Below are positions 1 through 8,897 of a DNA stretch of 64,000 nt, piece after piece. The stretch is from the NCBI RefSeq assembly GCF_904063065.1, contig NZ_CAJFCL010000013.1:25190-89189 (forward strand), read 5' to 3'. The notes below the pieces were generated by a model, which saw nothing but the letters and a program-made list of their open reading frames with translations, was not told the origin of the DNA and did not search any database. Both the position numbers and the translations under genes were made by a program. Within the stretch, counting starts at the first letter, position 1; every line of letters begins with the position of its first letter. This DNA is from Pseudomonas paraversuta (lineage in GTDB: Bacteria; Pseudomonadota; Gammaproteobacteria; Pseudomonadales; Pseudomonadaceae).

Positions 1-708
1 GAGCAGGTGCGCGAGCGCAACCGTATCGCCACCTTGCTGGGCCAGCGGCCTGAGCAATTGAGTGTGGACCTGGGGCCCAAGCAGCTGCCGGCCATTGCCA
101 AGGCGCTGAATATCGGCAACCCCGGCGACCTGCTGCAGCGTCGGCCCGACATCATGAGTGCCGAGCGCAAGCTGGCGGCGGCCACTGCCCGGATCGGCGT
201 GGCCAAGGCTGATTTGTTCCCTCGGGTCAGCCTCAGCGGTTTCCTCGGTTTCACCGCCGGGCGTGGTTCGCAGATCGGTTCGGCGGCGGCCAATGCCTGG
301 GCACTGGGCCCGCGCATCACCTGGCCGGCGTTTGATCTGGGCAGCGTGCGGGCACGTCTGCGCGGGGCCGATGCAGAGGCCGATGGCGCACTGGCCAGTT
401 ACGAGCAGCAAGTGCTGCTGGCGCTGGAAGAGTCAGAGAATGCCTTCAGCGACTATGGCAAACGTCAGCAGCGCCTGGTTTCGCTGATTCGCCAAAGCGA
501 GTCCAGCCGCGCGGCGGCCGACCTGGCGGCAATACGTTATCGCGAAGGGACGGTGGACTTTCTGGTGTTGCTCGATGCCCAGCGCGAGCGTCTGGCGGCC
601 GAAGACAGCCAGGCCCAGGCCGAGGTTGAGTTGTATCGCGGTGTAGTGGCCATTTACAAAGCCCTGGGCGGCGGCTGGCAAGCAGAGACCGTCGCCAGCG
701 CCCATTGA
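1..708 (+). CDS. RND efflux outer-membrane channel lipoprotein, NodT/OprM family (3' part)
   Basis: The reading frame is open from the first base of the window, so the start lies upstream; about 235 C-terminal residues are visible. The segment GDLLQRRPDIMSAERKLAAA and the following helix with AKADLFPRVSLSG are hallmark sequences of the second half of NodT/OprM outer-membrane efflux proteins. The RYREGTVDFLVLLDAQRERL segment is the family's conserved final helical repeat. Members form trimeric channels across the outer membrane and periplasm and pair with an RND pump and a membrane-fusion protein, which would be expected upstream of the window. A clear intrinsic terminator follows at about 760, so this is the last gene of its operon. 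Substrate cannot be told from this fragment. Confidence 0.93.
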   Translation, partial: EQVRERNRIATLLGQRPEQLSVDLGPKQLPAIAKALNIGNPGDLLQRRPDIMSAERKLAAATARIGVAKADLFPRVSLSGFLGFTAGRGSQIGSAAANAWALGPRITWPAFDLGSVRARLRGADAEADGALASYEQQVLLALEESENAFSDYGKRQQRLVSLIRQSESSRAAADLAAIRYREGTVDFLVLLDAQRERLAAEDSQAQAEVELYRGVVAIYKALGGGWQAETVASAH

Positions 709-759
709 TTTAACAGCAGTTTCAAGAGCTCCTTTGGTTGGTCGCATCCAGCCATTTTT

Positions 760-794
760 AGCCCCGTGGTCATTCGGTCACGGGGCTTTTTTTG
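760..794 (+). terminator. Rho-independent terminator of the efflux operon
   Basis: A GC-rich stem (AGCCCCGTG / CACGGGGCT) with a short loop is followed by a run of seven T residues, 50 bp after the stop codon of the efflux lipoprotein. Confidence 0.9.
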
Positions 795-947
795 GTTCTG
801 GTTTTTACTGTTCGCGACCTCGTAGTCGCTGCCCGGGGCTTCGATCTGCAGCGTAGCGCCAGGGCGGCTTGCCGGATCAGGGTTTGACTCCAACCGGCTA
901 CTGTCCCAATCTTGTCCCTCAACCGCACGCCTGTTTCTGGATATTGC

Positions 948-2000
948 ATGACCCAGCCTCGCCGTTACCTCGCTATCAGTCTTCTGTCAGCGCTTATCGC
1001 AGCCGGTCTCTGGTATTGGATGCGCCCCGCGCCAGCCACAAAAGCGCCTTCTACAAGCAGTTATTCGGTTGCCCTTGCCCAGGCGCACAACGGTCAACCC
1101 GGTGCGGCCCGGGTGCTCTATCAGCAATTGGCCCGCACCGACCTGTCGGACATCCGCCGTGCCAGCCTGCATGCAGAATTGCCCAACTACCCCAGCCCCC
1201 AGGCACTGAAGCTGGCGGACGCCGACTTGCAGCACCCTTCACCGCTGGTCCGTCAGGCGGCGATCCAGAGCATTGCCGGGCTGGTGCCCAACGCCCAGCG
1301 CACGCTATTGCTGGGGCCGTTGCTGGATGATCCCGAACAAAGCGTACGCTTTACCGCCGCCAGTGCACTGCTGGGCTTGTCTCCTGATGAGCAAGGCCTG
1401 TATTTCGCCCCCTTGCAGCAGGTAATCGACGAATACGAACGCGATCTCAAAACCCGCCCCGACGATCCCCAGGCCCAGGGCCAGCTCGCCCGTCTGTATC
1501 TGCATGAAGGTCAGCTGGATGAAGCCCAGGCCGCTCTGGAAAAAGTCACCGCCCTGGACCCGGAAAATCTCAAGGCCGTGGTTGCTCAGGTGGAGTTGCT
1601 GGATAAGCGCGGGCAAACCGACCGGGCGCGTGAATTGCTGGCCAGGCAGCTGGAGGAGCATCCCGAGTCTGCTTATTTGCAGCATGCGCTGGGTATCTGG
1701 CTGCTTAACCACGGGCAGACTGAATACGCCCTGCTGGGTCTGGCCAAAGCCGTAGAGCTGGAGCCTGATAACAGTGATTACCGTTACAAGCTGGCGATTG
1801 CCCTGCACGATCTTGATCAACTGGAAGCCGCGCAACGCCAGCTTGAGGAGCTGTTGCAACGCCAGCCGGCCAATCGCAAGGCGCGCGTGCTGTTGATTCG
1901 CTACTGGAAAGAGTCCGGGCAAATACAGAACGTTCAGGTACTGCTGGCGCAGATGGAACAGTTGAACCCGGATGACCCGGCGCTGCAGCAGGGGCTTTGA
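948..2000 (+). CDS. Membrane-anchored HEAT/TPR-repeat protein
   Basis: A 350-residue protein. The ATG at 948 is preferred over the upstream TTG at 912 because it places a basic N-terminus (MTQPRRY) directly before one hydrophobic segment (about residues 7-24), a typical uncleaved anchor or signal. After it comes a HEAT-like stretch (about 75-155: SPLVRQAAIQSIAGLVPN, then QSVRFTAASALLGL). From about 165 to 345 there are consecutive TPR units (DPQAQGQLARLYLHEGQLDE; NSDYRYKLAIALHDLDQLEA). It is therefore probably a periplasm-facing scaffold; the TPR part recalls the C-terminal half of CcmI/NrfG proteins or c-type cytochrome-associated TPR proteins, but no ccm gene is near. Function unknown. Confidence 0.8.
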   Translation: MTQPRRYLAISLLSALIAAGLWYWMRPAPATKAPSTSSYSVALAQAHNGQPGAARVLYQQLARTDLSDIRRASLHAELPNYPSPQALKLADADLQHPSPLVRQAAIQSIAGLVPNAQRTLLLGPLLDDPEQSVRFTAASALLGLSPDEQGLYFAPLQQVIDEYERDLKTRPDDPQAQGQLARLYLHEGQLDEAQAALEKVTALDPENLKAVVAQVELLDKRGQTDRARELLARQLEEHPESAYLQHALGIWLLNHGQTEYALLGLAKAVELEPDNSDYRYKLAIALHDLDQLEAAQRQLEELLQRQPANRKARVLLIRYWKESGQIQNVQVLLAQMEQLNPDDPALQQGL

Positions 2001-2022
2001 CCCCCTTTGCCTGTCTGTACCT

Positions 2023-2080
2023 ATAGGAACGAGCTTGCTCGCGAGCTTTTAACCGCTCGCGAGGCAAGCTCGCTCCTACA
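2023..2080. repeat. REP-type inverted repeat (AGGAACGAGCTTGCTCGCGAG family)
   Basis: Two REP cores face each other (AGGAACGAGCTTGCTCGCGA and its inverted partner ending GCAAGCTCGCTCCTACA) around a short spacer. They sit between the convergent TPR gene and the receiver gene at 2082. This is the Pseudomonas REPIN arrangement; at this junction it may act as a transcript-end hairpin. Confidence 0.88.
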
Positions 2081-2081
2081 G

Positions 2082-2459
2082 TCAGGCCAGCAGTTTCTGG
2101 ATCTGTTCCTGCAGGGTGTCGAGGTCGAACGGCTTGGCCAGGATCGGCGCCGTCAGGGTGATCGGGCTACCGGTGTCGCGGATTTCTGCCGGGTAACCAC
2201 TGATAAAAATGACCTTGAGGTCCGGCCGCAGCTTGAGGGCTGGCTCGGCAATCTGAACCCCCGATATGCCACCGGGCAGACGAAAATCAGTCACCATCAG
2301 GTCCAGATGCGGTTTGCTCGCCAGAATCTCGAACGCCTGCTCGCCGTTTTCAGCCTGCAGCACTCTATAACCTTCACCGGACAGGTAGGCGCTGAGAACC
2401 ATCAGGATCGAGGGATCGTCTTCGACAATCAGAACTACATCTTGCGCATCTTCACTCAT
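2082..2459 (-). CDS. Single-domain response regulator (receiver only)
   Basis: A 125-residue stand-alone receiver domain. I start it at MSEDAQ (2459), ten residues inside the longest frame, because that begins just before the first beta strand (VVLIVEDDPS) and AAGG lies upstream. The acidic pocket is EDD, the phosphoacceptor is Asp in MVTDFRLPGG, the switch residue is Ser in FISGY, and the conserved Lys is in LAKPF. No output domain follows, so it must act as a phosphate sink or by protein contact. It is the last gene of a leftward signalling operon, 78 bp after the receiver-kinase gene, and is probably phosphorylated by the kinases encoded upstream. Confidence 0.9.
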   Translation of the reverse strand: MSEDAQDVVLIVEDDPSILMVLSAYLSGEGYRVLQAENGEQAFEILASKPHLDLMVTDFRLPGGISGVQIAEPALKLRPDLKVIFISGYPAEIRDTGSPITLTAPILAKPFDLDTLQEQIQKLLA

Positions 2460-2537
2460 GGGAAACCTTATTCCGGGCAATTGCTGCAATTTCGACCGCA
2501 GGCCACGCCATAGGTTGCGGCTAATTCAAGTCTTTTG

Positions 2538-3722
2538 TTACAGAGGCAGACAAACCCTGAACGTGGCACCTTCACCCAATGCACTGTGAACCGAGATTTG
2601 CCCGTCGTGGGCGGCAACGATCTGCTCCGAGATGTACAGCCCCAAGCCAAGGCCGGTAACCACGTGACTGCCGGCTATGCGCTCAAACTGGTGGAAAATC
2701 CGCTGCTGGTTTTCTTCGCTGATGCCAATGCCCTGGTCACTGACTTCGATCACGGCCCAGGCACTGCGGGTATACACAGACACATCAATCGGTTTTTTGG
2801 CCCCATAACGCAGGGCATTGGTCAGTAAATTGGAGACCACCTGTTCAATTCTGAATTCGTCCCACTGCCCGACCACCGGCTGCTCTGACCTGTAGTTGAC
2901 GCTCGAACCCGCCGCGCTGATTTGCGCAGCAAAGCTCTCCAGCAAATTGCCCACCGCGGCTGACAAATCAAATTCTGACGGCCGGATCGACAGTTTTCCG
3001 GTGCGGATGCGCGACACGTCAAGCATGTCCTCGATGAGACGGATCAGGCTCTGGATCTGACGCTCATCGCGCTCGACCATGGCCTTCATCTTGTCCAGCG
3101 TAAAGGCTGACGCGTTGTCGCGGGCCAGGTGCATCTTGCGCAGCTGGGTTTCCAGGATCAGCCCGTTAAGCGGCGTGCGTACCTCATGGGAGACAATCGA
3201 CATGAAGTCGTCGCGCATGCGCACTGCATGTTCGAGCTCGACCTGGGTCAGTTGCAACTGTGCCAGCAATACTTCCTGCTCGCGGCGGCTTTGCTCAAGG
3301 GCTTCGACCTGCTGCTTGACCGCCTTGCGCTGGCGATAAAGATCGACAAACACATTGACCTTGCTCTTCACCGCATGGATATCCAGCGGTTTGTGCAAAA
3401 AGTCCACGGCCCCGCTTTCATAGCCCTTGAAGGCGTAGTTCATCTCGCGCCCGGCGGCACTGACAAAGACGATCGGGATACTTTTGGTTTTCTCCGTACC
3501 GCGCATCAACTCGGCCAGTTCAAAACCGTTCATGCCGGGCATTTGCACATCCAGAATGGCGATGGCGAATTCATGCTGCAGCAACAATGACAATGCTTCG
3601 TCCGCAGACAACGCTTTGTAGACGGTGCGATCCTCGCCTTTGATCAACGCTTCCAGCGCCAGCAAATTTTCCGGCAGATCATCAACGATCAGCAACTTGG
3701 CTTGAATATCACTTTTCAGCAT
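2538..3722 (-). CDS. Receiver-histidine kinase hybrid (REC-HisKA-HATPase_c), soluble
   Basis: A 394-residue cytoplasmic protein with no membrane segment. Start at MLKSDIQ (3722), whose codon overlaps the cheB stop (ATGCTGA), implying translational coupling. Domains: receiver (about 7-125; phosphoacceptor Asp in AILDVQMPG, Lys in LHKPL), a coiled-coil linker (about 130-165), HisKA with SHEVRTPLNG (about 172-240), and HATPase_c with N, G1 (DQGIGIS) and G2 (GLGLGLYIS) boxes. The N-terminal receiver suggests it takes phosphate from, or is gated by, the upstream triple-receiver kinase and passes it to the receiver at 2082 or to one outside. This architecture is regularly found behind CheR/CheB-like genes in Pseudomonas. 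Confidence 0.92.
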   Translation of the reverse strand: MLKSDIQAKLLIVDDLPENLLALEALIKGEDRTVYKALSADEALSLLLQHEFAIAILDVQMPGMNGFELAELMRGTEKTKSIPIVFVSAAGREMNYAFKGYESGAVDFLHKPLDIHAVKSKVNVFVDLYRQRKAVKQQVEALEQSRREQEVLLAQLQLTQVELEHAVRMRDDFMSIVSHEVRTPLNGLILETQLRKMHLARDNASAFTLDKMKAMVERDERQIQSLIRLIEDMLDVSRIRTGKLSIRPSEFDLSAAVGNLLESFAAQISAAGSSVNYRSEQPVVGQWDEFRIEQVVSNLLTNALRYGAKKPIDVSVYTRSAWAVIEVSDQGIGISEENQQRIFHQFERIAGSHVVTGLGLGLYISEQIVAAHDGQISVHSALGEGATFRVCLPL

Positions 3723-4321
3723 TCGATTCGTTCCAGCTCGCATAGCAAACGGCCGATGCCGCGCAAAGGGAGGATGTAGTCAGGTTTTATCCGGTCCAGT
3801 GCCGCTTGGGGCATGGTCGCAACCAGGGCCTCTTGCGGGTCCTGGACAATGGTCACGCCGCCGCGCTGTTTGACGGTGTACAGCCCCTGAGCGCCGTCCT
3901 GATTGGCACCCGTCAGTAAGATGGCGGCCAGCCGGTGTTGATACGCATCGGCCGCCGACTCAAACAGGTAATCGATCGCCGGCCGCGAGTAATGCACCCG
4001 CGCCTCCTGGCTGAACGAGAAGCTATAGTCGCCCTCCACCGACAGGTGATAGCCGGGAGCCGCGAAATACAGGGTACCCGGGCTGATCGGTTCCTTGTCG
4101 GTCGCTTCCTTGACCCTGAGCGCCAGACGCCGGGCAAACACCTCGGCCAGCTGGCTACGGTGGGCATCAGGCAAGTGCAGGACCACAATGATGGGCAGGC
4201 CGAAGTCGGGGCCCAGGCCTTCAAAAATAGCCAACAAGGCTTCAACACCCCCGGCCGATGCCCCGACTACCACGGCATCCACAGGTCTCAAGGGCGAAGA
4301 CGCTACGGTTATGTCATTCAT
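3716..4321 (-). CDS. cheB: CheB-type protein-glutamate methylesterase lacking a receiver domain
   Basis: A 201-residue protein consisting only of the CheB methylesterase domain. The start at MNDITV (4321) overlaps the cheR stop by ATGA; the longer frame would run 36 residues into cheR. Catalytic features are visible: Ser in VGASAGGVEAL, His in VVLHLPDAHRS, and Asp in LTGANQDGAQG. Classical CheB has an N-terminal receiver that inhibits the esterase; here that receiver is missing, so control must come from partners, presumably the neighbouring receivers or CheR. Its substrate would be glutamyl methyl esters on a sensor; no MCP is encoded nearby. Confidence 0.9.
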   Translation of the reverse strand: MNDITVASSPLRPVDAVVVGASAGGVEALLAIFEGLGPDFGLPIIVVLHLPDAHRSQLAEVFARRLALRVKEATDKEPISPGTLYFAAPGYHLSVEGDYSFSFSQEARVHYSRPAIDYLFESAADAYQHRLAAILLTGANQDGAQGLYTVKQRGGVTIVQDPQEALVATMPQAALDRIKPDYILPLRGIGRLLCELERIEC

Positions 4322-5142
4322 AGCTTGCGGTAGATCCGTTCTTGTTTGAGCAGGGGCGCAAACTGTTTGCTGTAGTCCGAAAAATCCAGGGTTTCCTTGC
4401 TGCCCAACATCAGGAAACCACGGTGGCACAGCGACTCATGAAACAATCCGAATGCTCTGTTTTGAAGATTCTTATTAAAGTAGATCAGTACGTTGCGACA
4501 CGAAATCAAATGGGTTTCGGAAAATACGCTGTCGGTCGCCAGGCTGTGATCGGCAAAGGTCACGTTTTCACGCAGTGTCTTGTCAAAAATCGCATAGTCG
4601 TAGGCGGCAGTGTAGTACTCGGCAAACGAACGCTGCCCCCCGGATTTTTGGTAATTCTGGGTATAGGCGCGAACGTTCTCCAACGAGAAAATCCCTTGCC
4701 GGGCCTTTTCCAGGGAGCGCGGATTGATATCGGTGGCGTAGATGATGGTGCGATCCAGCAGGCCCTCTTCACGCAGCAAGATGGCCATCGAGTAAACCTC
4801 TTCTCCGGTACTGCAACCTGCAATCCAGATTTTCAGTGAGGGATAGGTCTTGAGCACCGGCACCACTTCCTGGCGGATGGCCAGAAAGTGCTCCGGGTCG
4901 CGAAACATCTCGCTCACCGGAATGGTCAGGAACTGCAGCAGCTGCATAAAGGCCGTCGGGTCATGCAGTACCCGTTCCTGCAGGGCCGATATGGTCTTGC
5001 ATTCGAACTGACGCAACGCATGATGCACCCGGCGCTTGATGGACGCGCCGGAGTAGTCGCGGAAGTCATAGCTGTATTTGAGATAGATCGCTTCGATCAG
5101 AAGGCGTAACTCTATGTCGTCGTTTCGTTGCGTTTGTGGCAC
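4318..5142 (-). CDS. cheR: CheR-type SAM-dependent protein-glutamate methyltransferase
   Basis: A 274-residue CheR homologue starting with GTG directly after the stop codon of the upstream kinase. The N-terminal all-helical CheR_N domain (about 8-65, including DYSGASIKRRVHHALRQ) is followed by the SAM-binding domain with the motif IAGCSTGEEVYSMA and the terminal LISCRNVLIYFNKNLQ signature. It should methylate glutamates on a sensor protein. Its place between the CHASE3-GAF kinase and the receiver-less CheB suggests the pair adapts this non-chemotaxis sensory complex, possibly the long coiled coil of the kinase itself, though that is inference. Confidence 0.92.
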   Translation of the reverse strand: MPQTQRNDDIELRLLIEAIYLKYSYDFRDYSGASIKRRVHHALRQFECKTISALQERVLHDPTAFMQLLQFLTIPVSEMFRDPEHFLAIRQEVVPVLKTYPSLKIWIAGCSTGEEVYSMAILLREEGLLDRTIIYATDINPRSLEKARQGIFSLENVRAYTQNYQKSGGQRSFAEYYTAAYDYAIFDKTLRENVTFADHSLATDSVFSETHLISCRNVLIYFNKNLQNRAFGLFHESLCHRGFLMLGSKETLDFSDYSKQFAPLLKQERIYRKL

Positions 5143-8100
5143 TTAGAGTCGTTCCATTTTCGGTAGCCAGACACGGATCAACGAAAAGAGTCGGTCCAGA
5201 TCAATAGGTTTGGCCAGGTAATCATTGGAGCCTGCCTGCAGGCACCGATCCTGATCGTCTTTCATTGCCTTGGCCGTCACTGCAATGATCGGCAGCTTGC
5301 GCCAGCGCGGGTCCTTGCGAATTTCTACGGTGGCTTCGTAGCCGTCCATCTCCGGCATCATCACGTCCATCAATACCAGATCGATATCATCGGTCTCGTT
5401 CAGACGCTCGATGGCTTCACGGCCATTACGGCCAATGACCACGATAGCGCCCTTATGCTCAAGGGCACTGGTCAGGGCGAAGATGTTGCGCACATCGTCA
5501 TCCACCAGCAAAATCTTGCGCCCTTCGAACACCCTGTCGCGGCTACGGGCGGTCTTGAGCATGCTTTGCCGCTCATGGGACAACTGCGATTCAACTTTGT
5601 GCAAAAACAATGTCACTTCATCGAGCAAACGCTCCGGCGAACGCGCGCCCTTGATGATGATCGAGCGGGAATACTTGCGCAGCTCTGCCTCTTCATCCCG
5701 GGTCAGGTTGCGCCCGGTATAGACGATGACCGGCGGGAACGAGCAGATGTCCTCGGTAGACATGCGCTTGAGCAAGTCGTTGCCCAGCATGTCCGGTAAT
5801 TTGAGGTCGATGATCATGCAGTCATAGATGTTGCTGCGCAGCAGTTCAAGCGCCTCATGGGCGAAGCCTACGGCGGTGATTTCGATGTCATCGTCGCCGA
5901 TCAGGCGGGCAATGCTGTGGCGCTGCAAATCATCATCTTCCACCAGCAGAACCTTTTTCACCTTCTGCGTGAGCTTGGCTTCCAGGCGCGCGAATACGTT
6001 TTTGAGCTCTTCGCGGCTGGTCGGCTTGACCGCATAGCCCACGGCGCCCATGTGCATCGCAGCTTCGACCCGATCTTCCACGGATATGACGTGAACCGGG
6101 ATATGCCGGGTCGGCGCCAGCGCCTTCAGGCGCTGCAGCACCGTCAGCCCGGAATGATCAGGCAGGCGCATATCCAGCAGAATCGCATCAGGAATAAATT
6201 GTGTCGCCAGGCTGAAGCCTTCATCTGCGCCGTGGGCCACCAGGCAGTGATACCCCAATTCATGCGCCAGATCGAAGAGGATACCGGCAAAGTTAGGCTC
6301 ATCTTCGATCACCAGGATGCAACGCCCGGTAAAGGGACCTTTTTCCCGGTCATCCATGAACCGCGGGATGTGCAGGGGCGCAACAATAGCCGCGGGCGCT
6401 GCTGGTTTCGGTACGACAGCAACCACTGGCACCACAGCGCTGACAGGCACCCGGGCTGGTGGCTCGGCGTTTTCCACAAACTGTTCGGGCATGACCAGGG
6501 TAAATACGCTGCCCTGCCCCGGCACGCTACTGACACTGATGGAGCCACCGAGCAATGTCGCCAGATCCCGGGAAATCGACAGGCCCAGCCCCGTCCCGCC
6601 ATAACTGCGGTTGGTGGTGCCATCGGCCTGGCGGAAGGCTTCGAAAATGCTTTCCAGCTCTTCGGCGGCGATCCCGATACCGGAATCCGCGACGCTGAAC
6701 GCTATGGCGGCATCCGGCAGAGCCGACACGGTCAGGCTGACCTGGCCCTTGGCGGTGAACTTGATCGCGTTGGACAACAGGTTTTTGAGCACTTGCTCCA
6801 GACGCTGGCTGTCGGTGTAGATCATGGCCGGCGTGCCGGGCTGTACCTCAACCCGGAACTGCAGGGACTTGTCCCCCGCCAGCGGCTCGAACATACCGCG
6901 CAAACCTTCGACTACACGGCTGACACTGGTGTTTTCGGGACGCACTTCGAGCTTGCCGGCCTCAACTTTGGAGATATCCAGAATGTCGTTGATCAGGTTG
7001 AGCAAGTCATTGCCCGCCGAGTAGATAGACTCGGCGAACTTGACCTGTTCGGCGCTCAGGTTCTCCTGGGGGTTTTCCGCGAGCAGCTTGGCCAGAATCA
7101 ACGAGCTGTTGAGCGGGGTCCGCAGTTCATGGGACATGTTGGCGAGGAACTCGGACTTGTACTTGCTGGAGCGCTGCAGCTCCAGAGCGCGCTCTTCAAG
7201 CTGCACCTGGGCCTGATTCAGTTCGGTATTCTTGAGGTCCATCGCGTCTCGCTGACCGGCCAGGGCCAGTGCCTGTTCCGCCAGCTGTTCGTTGGTTTGC
7301 TCAAGCTCCGCCTGCTGGGTTTCAAGATGCGTCTGGGATTCCTTGAGAATCTGCGATTGCTCTTCGAGCTCTTCGTTCGCGGTCTTCAGCTCTTCCTGCT
7401 GCACTTGCAGCTCTTCGTTGAGCTGCTGGGTTTCGGCCAGCACTTCCTGCAGGCGCTGACGGTAACGGGCGGCTTCAATCGACATGCCGATATTGTCGGC
7501 AATCAACTCAAACAGTTCGACATCACGCTCGGTCAGTGGCCGCAGGAAGCCCAGTTCAATGACGCCATTGACCCGGTCATCGTCGCTGGTAGGCACCACC
7601 AGCACGCTGCGCGGGGTGCCTTGCCCAAGACCTGAGCTGACTTTCAGGAAGTAGTCCTCGGGCACATCGTCCAGGCGTATCAGCTGGTCTTGCCGGGCCG
7701 CCTGCCCGACCAGGCCTTCGTCATTGTGTATCAACTGATCCCGGGCTTCTTCCTCTCGGGAAAAACCATAACTGGCCACCCGTTTGAGGCCGCCGTGGTC
7801 TTCCCGCACATACACGGCGGCAACCACTGTGCCGAGATACTGGGCGCAAAATTGCAGAATGTTGCGCCCCAGCATATTCAGGGTCAGCCGGCCCAATACC
7901 TGCTCCGCCAGTTCGGTTTGACCATTACGCAACCAGGCCTGCTGTTCCAGGCGCTGCGCAGTCTTAATTTGTAGCTCGAGGTTGTCGCTGTAACTCTTTG
8001 AAAGATCGAGCAAATCACGACGACCTCTGTAGGCCAGAAAACCACTCAAGCCGAGTACAAACACCAGATAAAGGCCAATACTGACGAGGGTGGTTTTACT

Positions 8101-8640
8101 CACATCTTCATTGCGGGCAACTCGCAGTTGCTGCTCCATGGCAACGAAGTCTTCGAATTCCTTGCGGATTTCATCGCTCAGGCGCTTGCCACGTCCGGCC
8201 TGCACTGCCGCCCTGTAGTCGCCGCTCTGGCGGCGCATATCGATCATCGACTGGGCATAGTTACTCCAGTCGGATTGCAGGGCTTCGAGACGCTTGAGGC
8301 GATCAATTTGCTGCGGGTTGTCGCCGACCAGCTCTTTCAGCCCGTTGAGTTGGGCCATGATTTGCGGCTTTGCCACTTCATAGGGGTCAAGAAAATGCTC
8401 ATCACCGGTAATCAGGAAGCCGCGCATGCCGGTTTCAAGATCCACTGACAGCTTCACCGCCTCGTTGGCGTTGTTAATCACCCGGTCGGTGTGCTCGACC
8501 CACTGAATGACCGACAGCAGGTAGCTGATCATGGCTACAAACAACACGGCGCTGAGCACACCCACACCCAAGGGCAAACCGACGTTGCGGCTCAGGAGCT
8601 TGCGAAAGCTCTGCTCATCTACCGAAGCTGGTGCATTCAT
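5143..8640 (-). CDS. CHASE3-GAF hybrid histidine kinase with three C-terminal receivers
   Basis: A 1165-residue inner-membrane sensor. Visible in order: TM1 (about 22-44), a CHASE3 periplasmic domain (about 45-175, with LETGMRGFLITG), TM2 (about 184-205), GAF (about 245-390), a long Gln/Glu-rich coiled coil (about 395-495), HisKA with FLANMSHELRTPLNSS, HATPase_c (GIGIAAEEL; GGTGLGLSIS), then three receivers. Phosphoacceptor Asps are in LLDMRLPD, IIDLKLPD and LMDVMMPE. The second receiver ends with an atypical IIIKGARSPE in place of the usual K-P, so it may be tuned differently. It heads the leftward operon kinase-cheR-cheB-REC/HK-REC, and a receiver gene (8898) diverges from it across a 257-bp region. 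Confidence 0.95.
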   Translation of the reverse strand: MNAPASVDEQSFRKLLSRNVGLPLGVGVLSAVLFVAMISYLLSVIQWVEHTDRVINNANEAVKLSVDLETGMRGFLITGDEHFLDPYEVAKPQIMAQLNGLKELVGDNPQQIDRLKRLEALQSDWSNYAQSMIDMRRQSGDYRAAVQAGRGKRLSDEIRKEFEDFVAMEQQLRVARNEDVSKTTLVSIGLYLVFVLGLSGFLAYRGRRDLLDLSKSYSDNLELQIKTAQRLEQQAWLRNGQTELAEQVLGRLTLNMLGRNILQFCAQYLGTVVAAVYVREDHGGLKRVASYGFSREEEARDQLIHNDEGLVGQAARQDQLIRLDDVPEDYFLKVSSGLGQGTPRSVLVVPTSDDDRVNGVIELGFLRPLTERDVELFELIADNIGMSIEAARYRQRLQEVLAETQQLNEELQVQQEELKTANEELEEQSQILKESQTHLETQQAELEQTNEQLAEQALALAGQRDAMDLKNTELNQAQVQLEERALELQRSSKYKSEFLANMSHELRTPLNSSLILAKLLAENPQENLSAEQVKFAESIYSAGNDLLNLINDILDISKVEAGKLEVRPENTSVSRVVEGLRGMFEPLAGDKSLQFRVEVQPGTPAMIYTDSQRLEQVLKNLLSNAIKFTAKGQVSLTVSALPDAAIAFSVADSGIGIAAEELESIFEAFRQADGTTNRSYGGTGLGLSISRDLATLLGGSISVSSVPGQGSVFTLVMPEQFVENAEPPARVPVSAVVPVVAVVPKPAAPAAIVAPLHIPRFMDDREKGPFTGRCILVIEDEPNFAGILFDLAHELGYHCLVAHGADEGFSLATQFIPDAILLDMRLPDHSGLTVLQRLKALAPTRHIPVHVISVEDRVEAAMHMGAVGYAVKPTSREELKNVFARLEAKLTQKVKKVLLVEDDDLQRHSIARLIGDDDIEITAVGFAHEALELLRSNIYDCMIIDLKLPDMLGNDLLKRMSTEDICSFPPVIVYTGRNLTRDEEAELRKYSRSIIIKGARSPERLLDEVTLFLHKVESQLSHERQSMLKTARSRDRVFEGRKILLVDDDVRNIFALTSALEHKGAIVVIGRNGREAIERLNETDDIDLVLMDVMMPEMDGYEATVEIRKDPRWRKLPIIAVTAKAMKDDQDRCLQAGSNDYLAKPIDLDRLFSLIRVWLPKMERL

Positions 8641-8743
8641 ATTTCAGTCCCGTGTACGGTGGTCAAAATTGAGAGTTTGACGGATTCTCGAGTAAAAATT
8701 CTATTTTTCTTATGAAGTGGTAGCCAATTCCTACAGTGAAAAA

Positions 8744-8770
8744 GGATTTAGCTGCTTGCAACAGCTATCC
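8744..8770. promoter_or_regulatory. Imperfect inverted repeat in divergent signalling promoter region
   Basis: Arms TAGCTG / CAGCTA (8749-8754 and 8762-8767), extended by GGAT and ATCC, flank a 7-bp spacer in the 257-bp gap between the kinase (8640, leftward) and the receiver (8898, rightward). No known operator is matched. Confidence 0.4.
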
Positions 8771-8779
8771 TAACAAAAC

Positions 8780-8804
8780 TTGTACAGGCATTTTTTTTGT
8801 ACAA
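8780..8804. promoter_or_regulatory. Perfect inverted repeat TTGTACA-N11-TGTACAA
   Basis: Seven-base perfect arms (8780-8786, 8798-8804) separated by an 11-bp spacer containing a T tract, about 93 bp upstream of the receiver gene at 8898. Spacing of about 18 bp centre to centre puts both arms on nearly the same DNA face, which fits a dimeric regulator. Regulator unknown. Confidence 0.45.
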
Positions 8805-8897
8805 CGGCGGAACTAGGTTGGGGTTCCAGCTTACTGATAGAGCAAGCAAATTCAGGTTTGCCCCCACCCGCGCTCAATTTCATTCGGGATAACCATT

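Noticed and set aside
5857..7635. 592-codon open frame on the plus strand
   Set aside because: Antisense to the CHASE3-GAF kinase; translation shows no domain.
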